This document shows, one piece after another, positions 8,255-18,531 of a stretch of DNA of 64,000 nucleotides; position 1 is the first letter of the stretch; each line of letters begins with the position of its first letter. The stretch is from an uncultured Alloprevotella sp. (GTDB taxonomy: Bacteria; Bacteroidota; Bacteroidia; Bacteroidales; Bacteroidaceae), in NCBI GenBank assembly GCA_944322325.1, contig CALUOQ010000001.1, positions 310,001 to 374,000 on the forward strand. Direction: 5' to 3'. The position numbers were made by a program, and so were the translations under genes. The notes below the pieces were generated by a model. That model worked only from the letters and a program-made list of their open reading frames with translations. It made no database searches and was not told the DNA's origin.

Positions 8255-9279
8255 CGACGCCCGAATCCTTCCGGGCCGACGTCGAGACCTTCGTCAGGGA
8301 GTGGAACGACCCGGAACCGACGCTCGTGGTCCACACCTCGGGCTCCACGGGCGCGCCGCAGCCCCTCCGTGTCGAGAAAACGCGCATGGCGGCGAGCGCT
8401 CGCATGACCTGCGACTTCCTCGGGCTGCGTCCCGGCGACTCGGCCCTGCTCTGTATGCCCCTGGACTTTATCGCCGGAAAGATGGTCGTCGTCCGGGCCC
8501 TGACCCGCGGGCTGCGCCTCATCGCCGTCCCACCGTCGGCCCACCCGCTGGCCGGCCTGGACGAAACGCCCGACTTCGCCGCCATGGTGCCCTCCCAGGT
8601 GTACGAAACGCTCCGCGTCCCCGCCGAGGCCGACCGCCTGCGGCGCATCCGCCAGCTTATCATCGGCGGCGGGGCCGTCGACGAAGCGCTACAGGCGAAG
8701 CTGGCCGGATTTCCCCACGCCGTGTGGAGCACATACGGCATGACCGAAACCCTCTCGCACGTCGCCCTGCGCCGCCTCAACGGGCCCGACGCCTCGGCGT
8801 GGTACAGCCCCTTTCCGGGCGTCAGCCTCGACGTGAACGCCGACGGCTGCCTCGTCATCGACGCACCCGCCGTCCATGCCGGCCGACTCGTCACCCGCGA
8901 CATTGCCGAACTGCGCGAGGACGGCCGCTTCCGCATCCTCGGACGACGGGACAATACGATATGCAGCGGCGGAGTAAAGATACAGCTCGAGGACGTCGAG
9001 GCCCGATTGCGCCCCAGCCTGCACGTTCCGTTCGTAGCTACGGCCGTCGGCGACGCCAAGTACGGCGAGGCGCTGACCCTGCTGGTGCAAAGTCCGGCGC
9101 CGCCCGTCGACGAGCTCCAGCGCCTCTGCGCGGCCTCGCTGCCGCCCTACCATCGGCCCAAACACTATCTGCAAGTAAATCAACTGCCTACGACCGGAAG
9201 CGGAAAACCGGCCCGGAAAACCGCCCGGCAACTGGCCGAACAACTACTGAAAACGGCTGAAAAATCTTCGCTGACATAG
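8251..9279 (+). CDS. menE: o-Succinylbenzoate-CoA ligase
   Basis: 342 aa, short for an acyl-adenylating enzyme but usual for Bacteroidetes MenE. The start ATG at 8251 overlaps the menC stop as ATGA, implying translational coupling. The P-loop HTSGSTGAPQP (about 30-40), the TYGMTET motif, GRRDNTICSGGVKIQLEDVE and the C-terminal catalytic Lys region TTGSGKPARKTA identify the AMP-binding family. Position after menB-menC fixes the assignment as the CoA ligase of menaquinone synthesis. Confidence 0.92.
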   Translation: MTTPESFRADVETFVREWNDPEPTLVVHTSGSTGAPQPLRVEKTRMAASARMTCDFLGLRPGDSALLCMPLDFIAGKMVVVRALTRGLRLIAVPPSAHPLAGLDETPDFAAMVPSQVYETLRVPAEADRLRRIRQLIIGGGAVDEALQAKLAGFPHAVWSTYGMTETLSHVALRRLNGPDASAWYSPFPGVSLDVNADGCLVIDAPAVHAGRLVTRDIAELREDGRFRILGRRDNTICSGGVKIQLEDVEARLRPSLHVPFVATAVGDAKYGEALTLLVQSPAPPVDELQRLCAASLPPYHRPKHYLQVNQLPTTGSGKPARKTARQLAEQLLKTAEKSSLT

Positions 9280-9302
9280 GAGCTCACATCGAAAGAAAAG
9301 GC

Positions 9303-9310
9303 TATCTTTG
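9303..9310 (+). promoter_or_regulatory. -7 box only 4 bases before an ATG
   Basis: TATCTTTG matches TAnnTTTG. Only four bases separate it from the ATG at 9315, so transcription would begin at or next to the start codon (leaderless or nearly so). Confidence 0.6.
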
Positions 9311-9314
9311 CCCT

Positions 9315-10349
9315 ATGTTTGAACTCACGAAGCATATAGAAAGCCTCCTCCTGAAGAACGATTGTGTCATCGTTCCGCACCTTGGCGGCTTCGTAACGCA
9401 CTACATGCCTGCACGTTGGGTGAAGGAGGAAAACCTGTTCCTGCCCCCGTACCGCAGCGTAGCCTTCAACGCGCAGCTGACGGTGAACGACGGCCTGCTG
9501 GTGCAGTCCTATATGCAAGCCAATGACTCGAGCTATCCCGACACGCTGAAGTGGGTGGAACGCGACGTGCAGGAGGTGAAAGAGCGACTCCAGCAGGACG
9601 GCGAGTTCGTATTCGAAGGCATCGGGCGGCTGCTCCTGCGGCTCGACGGACGCTACGACTTCATCCCACTGGAGTCCGGCGTGCTCTCGCCCGAACTCTA
9701 CGGCCTCGATGCGTTCCACGCCGAACGGCTGTCGGCGGGCAAACAGACCTCATCGCTGGCCCAAACCCTCAAGGGCAAAGGCCTGCGCGTGCTGAAAGCC
9801 GCCCGCAAGAAACGGACCACGACGTCCGTACCCATTGGCCGCGCCCTCGCGCGCACGGCCGTAGCGGCCGTGGCCACCCTCCTGCTCTATTTTGCCTGGT
9901 CCACGCCCATCAGCCAGCTGTCCGGCGCGTCCGAAAACTGGGCCGCCGTGGGCGACCACTCCATCTTCGGTCCTGCCGAGACGCCGCGCCCCCATCAGGC
10001 CGTCGACCGCAAGCCCCTTCCCGTCGTATCGGCCCCGCAGCCCTCAGCACCGGGGAGCGAAACGTCGGCTGTCGCCGCGCCTGAAAACCGGCCCGCCACG
10101 ACCGCGCCGGCCGAGGAAGCCGGGCGCTACTCGCTCGTACTGGCCAGCGCCATTCCCCTTGCCAACGCCGAAGCCTACGCCGAGCAACTGAAAAGCGCCG
10201 GGCACGACGACGTGTTTGTCTACCGGAAAAGAAGGATGGTCCGCGTACTCTGCGGTCACTTCGCCGACGAAGCCACGGCTTACGCCCACCTGCGCAAGCT
10301 GCGCGACGACGCCGAGTTTGCCGACGCCTGGGTCATCGAACTCAAATAA
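9315..10349 (+). CDS. HU (CCDC81-like) domain protein with SPOR domain
   Basis: 344 aa. Residues 1-80 (MFELTKHIESLLLKNDCVIV, then PHLGGFVTHY) match the first Bacteroidetes HU-CCDC81 domain and about 80-150 the second. One membrane segment follows near 177-197 (AVAAVATLLLYFAW). A Pro/Ala-rich linker leads to a C-terminal SPOR domain (about 265-344, YSLVLASAIPLANAEAYAEQ), which in known proteins binds denuded septal peptidoglycan. The layout suggests DNA or protein binding inside the cell and peptidoglycan binding outside, possibly at division sites; that role is inference. Its promoter box is unusually close to the ATG. Confidence 0.85.
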   Translation: MFELTKHIESLLLKNDCVIVPHLGGFVTHYMPARWVKEENLFLPPYRSVAFNAQLTVNDGLLVQSYMQANDSSYPDTLKWVERDVQEVKERLQQDGEFVFEGIGRLLLRLDGRYDFIPLESGVLSPELYGLDAFHAERLSAGKQTSSLAQTLKGKGLRVLKAARKKRTTTSVPIGRALARTAVAAVATLLLYFAWSTPISQLSGASENWAAVGDHSIFGPAETPRPHQAVDRKPLPVVSAPQPSAPGSETSAVAAPENRPATTAPAEEAGRYSLVLASAIPLANAEAYAEQLKSAGHDDVFVYRKRRMVRVLCGHFADEATAYAHLRKLRDDAEFADAWVIELK

Positions 10350-10370
10350 CTGCCACTTATTCCCAAGTCT

Positions 10371-10880
10371 ATGAAACGGATACGTTGCCCTAAATGCGAC
10401 GAACCCATCACGTTCGACGACAAACTCTATCAGCCCGGCCGGACGCTCGTATTCGAGTGCCCGGCGTGCCGGAAGGAGTTCAAGATACGTCTGGCCGGCG
10501 GCAAGGAAACCCCGCCCGCCGACCAGCCCGAACGCACGCCCTACGGCTACGTCACGGTCGTAGAGAACGCATTTCACTACAAGCAGACCGTGCCGCTCTA
10601 CGAGGGGGAAAACGTATTCGGCCGTTACGTACGCGGCACGAAAGCCAACGCCGCGCTCAAGACCACCGACCCCAGCGTCGACACGACCCACTGCATCATC
10701 ACCGTCCGGCTGAACCGCACCGGCGAACCGGTCTTCACCCTGCGCGACGCCCCGTCGAATACGGGCACCTTCCTCATGGGCCATCTGCTCGGCGACCGCG
10801 AACAGGCGCGCATCGACGAAGGCGACATCATCACTATCGGCGCGACGACGCTCATCTTCAAACGCAATCTTGACGACTGA
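10371..10880 (+). CDS. Zinc-ribbon and FHA domain protein
   Basis: 169 aa, cytoplasmic. The N-terminus has a small zinc ribbon with C6-x2-C9 and C30-x2-C33. About residues 70-165 form an FHA domain (GENVFGRYVRG, then DTTHCIITV and SNTGTFL), a phosphothreonine-binding fold. A short acidic tail ends the protein. It follows the HU-SPOR gene by 21 bases and precedes a secreted protein by 2 bases, so the three are likely one operon. No Ser/Thr kinase is encoded in the window. Confidence 0.85.
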   Translation: MKRIRCPKCDEPITFDDKLYQPGRTLVFECPACRKEFKIRLAGGKETPPADQPERTPYGYVTVVENAFHYKQTVPLYEGENVFGRYVRGTKANAALKTTDPSVDTTHCIITVRLNRTGEPVFTLRDAPSNTGTFLMGHLLGDREQARIDEGDIITIGATTLIFKRNLDD

Positions 10881-10882
10881 CC

Positions 10883-11308
10883 ATGAAACGCTTACTTGCC
10901 CTCTGCGCGCTCTCCACGCTTTGCCTCGCTGCCCTGCGCGCGCAGCAACCCGCCACGACATCGCCGTTCAAGGGTACTTTCGTAAACAAGGAATTCCGTA
11001 TCAACCTGGTCATCGATGCCGACAGCGCGAGCATCACCATCCCGGGCCTCAGTTTTCTGGGCCCGACCAACGGTTACATGGGCGGGAACATCTACGGGAT
11101 TTGGATGGTCACTTCCTGTGAAGTCAAGGGCAGCACAGCGACGTTCCGCCTCTCCAACGACCAAGGCGCCGACTCCCAGACGATTCGCCTGACGCCGGCC
11201 GAAAACGGCGGCCTCAACTACGAGGCCATCGACGGCAACGAGATAAAGCGCGCCTCGGGCCGTAAGCTCATCAAAATCCCCACAAAACTTTTTTTCGAGA
11301 AGCAGTAG
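10883..11308 (+). CDS. Small secreted protein of unknown function
   Basis: 141 aa. MKRLLALCALSTLCLAALRA is a classic signal peptide with likely cleavage after ALRA-Q. The mature part is short and beta-rich (VNKEFRINLVID, SITIPGLSFLGP, ATFRLSNDQG) and resembles single-domain periplasmic beta proteins, but I recognise no family. It is the last gene of the 9315-11308 operon. Its stop is only 3 bases from the stop of the convergent membrane protein, with no room for a terminator. Confidence 0.75.
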   Translation: MKRLLALCALSTLCLAALRAQQPATTSPFKGTFVNKEFRINLVIDADSASITIPGLSFLGPTNGYMGGNIYGIWMVTSCEVKGSTATFRLSNDQGADSQTIRLTPAENGGLNYEAIDGNEIKRASGRKLIKIPTKLFFEKQ

Positions 11309-11311
11309 GCC

Positions 11312-12226
11312 TCAACGGTTGAGCGCCTCTTGCTCCTGCCGCAGTTGCTGAAGCTCGCGGCCCTGGGCTTCCTTGTGCTGAAGTTTACACTCCAGGGAAG
11401 CCGCCATAAGGCGCGCCGGCCACAGCGTAAGGAGCGACGAAAGGTGCATACCGAAAGCCCCGACCACGCAGGCCAGGAAAAACAGCCACGCAGCGCCAGC
11501 CGGCATCCCCGCCGGATCGCCGTTGAACTCCCCTACCCGCGAGACAAAGAAACTGTACGCCAGCACGGCGGCAGGCAGCAGGAAAACGAACGTGGTCAGC
11601 CCTGCCACTGACCAGCCGGTGAGCTGCACCAGTATCCAGCTGCCCAAGTTGCGCCAACCTTCGCGGGCGAACATCCGCCACGCGCGGGCCAGCGTGCCGT
11701 CCTCCGTCGCCCAGAACTGCGCCAGCTGGCTGCCCGTCAGCACCAGGGCCAGGAGCGGCAACAAGGCAGCCCACCACCAGCCACTCACCGCGACGGCCGC
11801 CCATACCACGACGCCCACAGCCACCAGCGCCGCGGCCGACGCCACGACGCAGGCCAGCGACTTGAGCAACTGCCGACGGATGTTGTGCATGAAGTTACAG
11901 GCCGACACGGTGGGCAGGTCGCCCGTCGCGCGGAAGAACGCCACCTGCACGCGGGCTGCACCGTGCCAGCACGCCGTCGCCACGGCGTACACCAGCAGCA
12001 GCGCACCCGTCACCGCAAGGGCGGCCGGCGTCAGCCAGTCGTAGTACACAAACAGCAGGAAAGCAACGATGGCAAACCCAACCGCTGCCATCAGCACCGG
12101 CGCCCAAGCGAACTTGAGCACCGACTTATAGTGATTGAAAATCAAACCCCAGCCCTCGGCCACACAGGCCTTATAGCTGCGCTCCCGGTAATAAACCGTC
12201 TTGTCGTCTGTCATTTCGTTTCGCAT
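11312..12226 (-). CDS. Polytopic inner-membrane protein, unknown function
   Basis: 304 aa with about six hydrophobic segments, roughly at 38-60, 68-88, 118-142, 145-165, 205-230 and 250-272. The last 25 residues are charged and Gln-rich (QQLRQEQEALNR), possibly a short coiled coil. The start MRNEMTDDK is used because it lies 17 bases after a TACCTTTG box at 12244-12251; a second Met four codons later is possible. I do not recognise the family. Nothing in the neighbourhood defines its role. Confidence 0.8.
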   Translation of the reverse strand: MRNEMTDDKTVYYRERSYKACVAEGWGLIFNHYKSVLKFAWAPVLMAAVGFAIVAFLLFVYYDWLTPAALAVTGALLLVYAVATACWHGAARVQVAFFRATGDLPTVSACNFMHNIRRQLLKSLACVVASAAALVAVGVVVWAAVAVSGWWWAALLPLLALVLTGSQLAQFWATEDGTLARAWRMFAREGWRNLGSWILVQLTGWSVAGLTTFVFLLPAAVLAYSFFVSRVGEFNGDPAGMPAGAAWLFFLACVVGAFGMHLSSLLTLWPARLMAASLECKLQHKEAQGRELQQLRQEQEALNR

Positions 12227-12243
12227 TTACAATTCAGCGCTCG

Positions 12244-12251
12244 CAAAGGTA
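12244..12251 (-). promoter_or_regulatory. -7 box of the membrane protein gene
   Basis: The minus strand reads TACCTTTG, 17 bases before the ATG. No good -33 TTTG is seen at the usual distance. Repeat array E2 lies about 105 bases upstream. Confidence 0.6.
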
Positions 12252-12355
12252 ATCAAAATCTTGCAAGCGCGCACCCCGCCACTCCGGTCTATTAAGATAT
12301 ATTTCAGCTTCGCGCCCCGCGGCGTCCGATTTCACGACTCCTGCCCTGCACGGAA

Positions 12356-12435
12356 ACAAGTACTACGACAGGAAAAACAAGTACTACGATAGAAAATCCT
12401 ATCGCTGCGATAGGAAAAACGGGGACTACACTTGT
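12356..12435. repeat. 21/22-bp modular array E2
   Basis: Modules start at 12356 and 12377 (ACAAGTACTACGAYAG), 12399 (CTATCGCTGCGATAG, palindromic) and 12421 (GGGGACTACACTTGT). Steps are 21, 22 and 22 bp. The array opens with ACAAGT and closes with ACTTGT. It is intergenic, upstream of the membrane protein. Nothing else is apparent in the rest of the 12252-12594 gap. Confidence 0.88.
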
Positions 12436-12594
12436 AAAAACGCGCTCAGCACATAGGGATTTGCCGTCAGGCACACCCAGGCGGCCGGCTGCGGACGGAT
12501 TCAAAACCGCGGACAACGGTGCTTTCGTCCGCGTGGCTGAAACGGCGAAGCAATGACTTGGGGAATGGCGGAACAGACGTAACGCGACGGGCAA

Positions 12595-13478
12595 TTACTG
12601 CGCGGCATAGTGCCGCACGAGTTGCCAGACGTCGTCCTCCGTTCCGGCGAAAGGACCGGTGGCCTGAAGTTTCAGGGTAGCCATGGCGGCGGCAAAACGG
12701 CCGGCCTCCTCGTAGCCGGCGCCGCGGGCGCGCTGGTAGAGGTAGCCGGTGGAATAGGTGTCGCCGCAGCCCGTCACGTCGACAAGGCGCCGGGGCGGAT
12801 AGGCGGGAATGGTGTAGAAACGCCCTTCGGCGTAGATGAGCGAACCGTAGCTGCCGTCTGTGATACATACCTCATGGCAACCCCATTCGGCCAGCTGGAG
12901 GGCGGCGTCGCGGGCGTTGTCCTGTCCGGTCAGCACCTCCATTTCGTATTCGTTTACCTTAAGGATGTCCACGTAAGGGAGCAGGTCGCGCTTGTCGGCC
13001 CAGTCGACGGCCACGACTTCCTCGCCGCGCACCTCGCGCAGCAGTCCTTGCACGTCGAGCGACACACGGCCCTTCGTGTGCAGGTAGGGGATGACGTCGG
13101 GGGCGAAGTCGTCGGCCAGAAGGCTGCCCAAGTGGAATACGCGTGCCTCGGCGTCCTCGAACGCCGCCACCGTGAAAGGCGCGGCCTTGGAGCGGACGCG
13201 CTGGGTGCGCTGGTTCTGGTCCTCGCCGTAGATGTTCTCGAAAAACACGCTGGTCGGGCTGTCCACAAGGCTGACCTCGACGCCGGCCGCGCGCAGGCGG
13301 TCGACGACGGGACGCTCGTCGGGGCCGACGGCCGTAATGAGCCGGTAGCCGATGGGGCCGAGGCGGCGTATGCCCTCGGTGAAATAATAGGCGGTGCCGC
13401 CGGGCTGATATTGCGTCAGCGCGGGCGTGGTGATTTTGTCAAGGGTGATGTGTGCCCTACGCAGCAGATGGCATTCAT
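12595..13478 (-). pseudogene. PfkB-family sugar or nucleoside kinase, frameshifted near its N-terminus
   Basis: The ATG at 13478 overlaps the folC stop (ATGA) and starts MNAICCVGH, the expected N-terminus. That frame then leaves the family sequence. The correct continuation, ITLDKITTPALTQYQPGG, lies in another frame all the way to the stop at 12595. The switch falls in a TGTGTG run (13449-13454; CACACA on the coding strand) and is explained by two extra bases. The remainder is an intact ribokinase-fold protein with the DVTGCGDTYSTGY anion hole and catalytic Asp. It could be a real lesion, a slippage-switched gene or a sequencing error. Substrate unknown. Confidence 0.8.
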
Positions 13479-14773
13479 GAACGGGAGGACTGAAGAAAGG
13501 CGAGCAAGTCCGCCACGACGAAACTGCTGCCGCCGACGAAAAGGAAGTCGTCCGCGTCGGCGTCGGCAAGGGCCTGCGTGTAGGCGGACGCTACGGTGGG
13601 ATAAGCGGCGCCGGCGAGACCGCACGCTTTGGCCTCGCGCAGCAGGTCGGCGGCCGGCAGGGCACGCCGCACCGAGGCTTGGGTGAAATAGTAGGCGGCG
13701 TCGCGCGGAAGCAGGGCAAGCACGCTCCGCACGTCTTTGTCGCCGGCCATGCCGAAGACGACGCGCAAACGGCGGCAACGCTGCGCCCGCAGTTGCGGCG
13801 CCAGGTATTGCCAGGCGCCGACGTTGTGCCCCGTGTCGCAAACGACAGTCGGCGCCTGTCGGAGGGTTTCCCAGCGGCCGCGCAGGCCGGTCGTGGCCTG
13901 CACTTGGGCCAGTCCGGCGCGCACGTCGTCAGCGCTGAAGCGCACGCCGGCACGGCCGAGCTCGCGCAGAGCCGTAAGCAGCGTGTTCATGTTCCTTTCC
14001 TGATAAGCGCCGGTAAGGCTGCTGCGGACGGAGCCGAACGTGCGCGACTCGAACCGCCACTCGTCCGCGGCGTCACGGCTGACGGCGAGGACTTCGGGCG
14101 CGTCCTCGGCGAAAACGAGGGATGCCCCGACGCGGGCAGCCGCGTCGGTGAAGACGGGGCGCGTCTCGGGCGTGGCCTCGCCTACGACGGCAGGCGTGCC
14201 GGCCTTGAAGATTCCGGCTTTCTCGCCGGCGATAGCCGCCAGCGTATGGCCGAGAAACTGCGTGTGGTCGAGGCTGATGTTCGTCACGACGGAAAGCACG
14301 GGCTGCACGATGTTCGTACAGTCCAGCCGCCCGCCCAGACCGACCTCGACGACGGCAATATCGACCGCGGCGTCGGCAAAATACTTGAACGCCATGGCCG
14401 TGGTCAGTTCGAAAAAGGAAGGACGAAGCGGCTCAAAGAAACTTCGTTCGCGCGCTACGAAGTCGACGACGTAGGCTTCGGGCATCGGCACGCCGTCTAC
14501 CCGGATGCGCTCGCGGAAGTCGACCAAGTGGGGCGAGGTATAGAGCCCGACGCGATAGCCGGCGGCCTGGAGCACGGCGGCGACGGAGTGCGAACACGTA
14601 CCCTTGCCGTTGGTGCCACCGATGTGTATGGTCAGGTATTTCCGATGGGGATGTCCGAAGTGCGCGTCCAGCGTCCGGGTGGTCTCGAGCCCCTCCTTGT
14701 AGGCCCCGGCGCCGATTTGCTGGAACAAGGGGGCACTGGCGTAGAGGTAACGCAGCGTCTCGTCGTACGTCAT
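13475..14773 (-). CDS. folC: Bifunctional folylpolyglutamate/dihydrofolate synthase
   Basis: 432 aa. It joins L-glutamate to dihydropteroate or folates using ATP. The Mur-ligase-type P-loop HIGGTNGKGTCSHS (about 50-64), the YTSPHLVDFRERI motif, and VVEVGLGGRLDCTN with SLDHTQFLGHTL are all characteristic. The C-terminal domain carries VVCDTGHN. The start overlaps the dnaJ stop (TAATG) and the stop overlaps the kinase start (ATGA), so it is translationally coupled on both sides. Confidence 0.94.
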   Translation of the reverse strand: MTYDETLRYLYASAPLFQQIGAGAYKEGLETTRTLDAHFGHPHRKYLTIHIGGTNGKGTCSHSVAAVLQAAGYRVGLYTSPHLVDFRERIRVDGVPMPEAYVVDFVARERSFFEPLRPSFFELTTAMAFKYFADAAVDIAVVEVGLGGRLDCTNIVQPVLSVVTNISLDHTQFLGHTLAAIAGEKAGIFKAGTPAVVGEATPETRPVFTDAAARVGASLVFAEDAPEVLAVSRDAADEWRFESRTFGSVRSSLTGAYQERNMNTLLTALRELGRAGVRFSADDVRAGLAQVQATTGLRGRWETLRQAPTVVCDTGHNVGAWQYLAPQLRAQRCRRLRVVFGMAGDKDVRSVLALLPRDAAYYFTQASVRRALPAADLLREAKACGLAGAAYPTVASAYTQALADADADDFLFVGGSSFVVADLLAFLQSSRS

Positions 14774-15939
14774 TACTCGAAATAGGAACGGAACTTGCGG
14801 AAGATGGTTTCCTTGATGCCCGAGGAGGGACGGAGGTTGTCGCTGTCCTTCATTTGTTCGAAGGCCTTTTTCTCGTCGCGGCTCAAGTTTTCAGGGATGT
14901 AGACGCTGATGTTGATGACGATGTCGCCGGTGCCGTAACCGTAGCCTTGCACGGCGGGCAGTCCCTTGCCGCGCAGACGGAGCACTTTGCCCGGCTGCGT
15001 GCCCGGTTCGATTTTGACGCGCGCCTTGCCGTCGATGGTGGGCACCTCTACGGTGTCGCCCAACGCGGCCTGCGACACGGTGAGCAGGAGGTTATGTATG
15101 AGGTCGTTCTCGTCACGCACGAAGTCGGGGTGCGCTTCCTCTTCGACGAGGACCTGTATATCGCCCGGCACGCCGGCGTGCTTGCCGGCGTTACCCTTGC
15201 CCGGCACGTTGACAACCATGCCCTCGGCCACGCCGGCGGGGATGTTGATTTCCACAATCTCCTCTCCGGCAATCACGCCGTCGCCATTGCATTTCTTGCA
15301 TTTGTCCTTGATGACCGTACCCTCGCCATGACACGTCGGGCAAGGGGCTTGCGTCTGCACCATGCCGAACATGCTGCGCTGGGTGCGCATGACGTAGCCC
15401 GAACCGTGGCACGTGGTGCACGTTTCGGGGCGATGGCCTCCCTCGCAGCCGGTGCCGTGACACTCGGGGCAGGTCACGTCCTTGCGCACCTTGAACTTCT
15501 TGGTGACGCCGGTAGCGATTTCCTGTAGGCTGAGCTTCACTTTTACGCGCAGGTCGCTGCCGCGATACTGGCGCTGCTGACTGCTTCGTCCGCCGAAGCC
15601 GCCGAAACCTCCGAAGCCGCCGTGGCCGCCGAATATGTCGCCGAACATGGAGAAGATGTCGTCCATGCTCATGCCCTGGCCGCCGCCAAAGCCGCCGAAG
15701 CCGCCCGCGCCGTTGAGGCCGGCTGCGCCAAACTGGTCGTAGCGCGCCCGCTTGTCGGGGTCGCGCAGTACGTCGTAGGCCTCAGCGGCCTGTTTGAACT
15801 TCTCCTCGGCCTCCTTGTCGCCCGGGTTACGGTCCGGGTGATATTTGATGGCCATCTTCTTGTAAGCACGCTTGATTTCGTCGGCGCTGGCCGTACGCTC
15901 GACGCCAAGCACGGCGTAATAGTCTACTTCACTCGCCAT
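14773..15939 (-). CDS. dnaJ: Chaperone protein DnaJ
   Basis: 388 aa, standard length. The J domain (about 5-70) has the HPD tripeptide in [11 protein letters not shown] Gly/Phe-rich region follows ([12 protein letters not shown]). The four zinc-binding repeats are [27 protein letters not shown] and CKKCNGDGV. The C-terminal substrate-binding domain is complete. It lies 30 bases downstream of grpE. The AT-rich motif at 15938-15956 runs directly into its start codon. Confidence 0.97.
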   Translation of the reverse strand: MASEVDYYAVLGVERTASADEIKRAYKKMAIKYHPDRNPGDKEAEEKFKQAAEAYDVLRDPDKRARYDQFGAAGLNGAGGFGGFGGGQGMSMDDIFSMFGDIFGGHGGFGGFGGFGGRSSQQRQYRGSDLRVKVKLSLQEIATGVTKKFKVRKDVTCPECHGTGCEGGHRPETCTTCHGSGYVMRTQRSMFGMVQTQAPCPTCHGEGTVIKDKCKKCNGDGVIAGEEIVEINIPAGVAEGMVVNVPGKGNAGKHAGVPGDIQVLVEEEAHPDFVRDENDLIHNLLLTVSQAALGDTVEVPTIDGKARVKIEPGTQPGKVLRLRGKGLPAVQGYGYGTGDIVINISVYIPENLSRDEKKAFEQMKDSDNLRPSSGIKETIFRKFRSYFE

Positions 15940-15956
15940 ATATTATATTAATGTGT
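15938..15956 (-). other. AT-rich ACACATTA motif, copy 4 (dnaJ start)
   Basis: The minus strand reads ACACATTAATATAATATAT overlapping the dnaJ ATG. It occupies most of the 30-base grpE-dnaJ gap, where a ribosome-binding site would otherwise be expected. Confidence 0.55.
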
Positions 15957-15969
15957 AACTGATGGAACT

Positions 15970-16536
15970 TTATTGCCCTACGGCCACTTTTGCGTGACGG
16001 ATGACTTTTTCGTTGAGCAGGTAGCCGCTCTGCACGCAGTCTATGATTTTTCCTTTTTTCGCAGCGTCGTCGACGGGCACGAGGGCCACGGCTTCGTGGA
16101 AGTCAGTGTTGAAATCCTGCGCGTCGGTCTCCATTTTCTGGAGTCCCTGTCCGGCGAGTGTTTTCATCAGTTTGGAGAAAATCAGGTCCAGCCCTTCGCG
16201 CAGCGTCTCGACGTTGTCGCTTTTTGCCATGCTGGCCTGGGCGCGCTCCATGTCGTCGAGGATGGGCAGGATGGCCTGCATGACTTTCTCGCCGCCGTTG
16301 AGGATAAGCTCGGCCTTCTCTTTCATGGTGCGCTTGCGGTAGTTGTCGAACTCGGCTACCTGACGCAGATACTTGTCCTTAAGGGCGGCTATTTGCTCCT
16401 CGGCCTCGGCCAGTTTGTCAGCGTCGGTCTTTTCGGTTTCGGCTTCGGGCGCGGCGGCCTCCTGCGCGGTGGCTTCCTCGTTGTCGGTCACCTTGATTTC
16501 TTCCTCAGGGTTGAGGTCTTTATTCGTTTCGGTCAT
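15970..16536 (-). CDS. grpE: Nucleotide exchange factor GrpE
   Basis: 188 aa. It releases ADP from DnaK. An acidic disordered N-terminus (about 1-40) is followed by a long coiled coil (DKLAEAEEQIAALKDKYLRQ), the GrpE signature AEFDNYRKRTMKEK, and a beta domain ending HEAVALVPV, then SGYLLNEKVIRHAKVAVG. The grpE-dnaJ order is normal for Bacteroidales; dnaK is not in the window. The gene is 62 bases downstream of the ABC-F gene, and no strong promoter is visible in that gap. Confidence 0.96.
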   Translation of the reverse strand: MTETNKDLNPEEEIKVTDNEEATAQEAAAPEAETEKTDADKLAEAEEQIAALKDKYLRQVAEFDNYRKRTMKEKAELILNGGEKVMQAILPILDDMERAQASMAKSDNVETLREGLDLIFSKLMKTLAGQGLQKMETDAQDFNTDFHEAVALVPVDDAAKKGKIIDCVQSGYLLNEKVIRHAKVAVGQ

Positions 16537-16598
16537 AGTTTCTTGGAGTTTCGGAAAATAAGCAGCAATTAACGTACCAAACCCGCATTGCGGCGCGA

Positions 16599-18281
<1,683 letters not shown>

Positions 18282-18341
18282 CTACTGACAAAAAGGCAGC
18301 CCTCCGCGCGACGTCCGCTCCCGGCGCGGCGCAGAGGGGAA

Positions 18342-18443
18342 ACAAGTGCTACGACCGTTTTTTACAAGTACTACGACAGGAAAAACAAGTACTACGATAG
18401 AAATTTCTGTCGCTGCGACAGGAAAAACGGGGACAGCACTTGT
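18342..18443. repeat. 21/22-bp modular array E3
   Basis: Modules start at 18342 (ACAAGTGCTACGACCG), 18364 and 18385 (ACAAGTACTACGAYAG), 18407 (CTGTCGCTGCGACAG, perfect palindrome) and 18429 (GGGGACAGCACTTGT). Steps are 22, 21, 22 and 22 bp. It sits between divergent promoters of the ABC-F gene and the GT2-DUF4922-SpoIID gene. E3 and E8 have the same module order. Confidence 0.9.
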
Positions 18444-18502
18444 AATCCGGCCCCGGACGGGCAAAACGTGGGGCGCGGCGCTGGGTGCTCCGAAAAACTT
18501 CG

Positions 18503-18510
18503 TATCTTTG
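18503..18510 (+). promoter_or_regulatory. -7 box of the GT2-DUF4922-SpoIID gene
   Basis: TATCTTTG, 21 bases before the ATG at 18532 (9 before the alternative at 18520). No TTTG is seen at the -33 position. Confidence 0.6.
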
Positions 18511-18531
18511 TGTGTCGTTATGCCTATTAGG

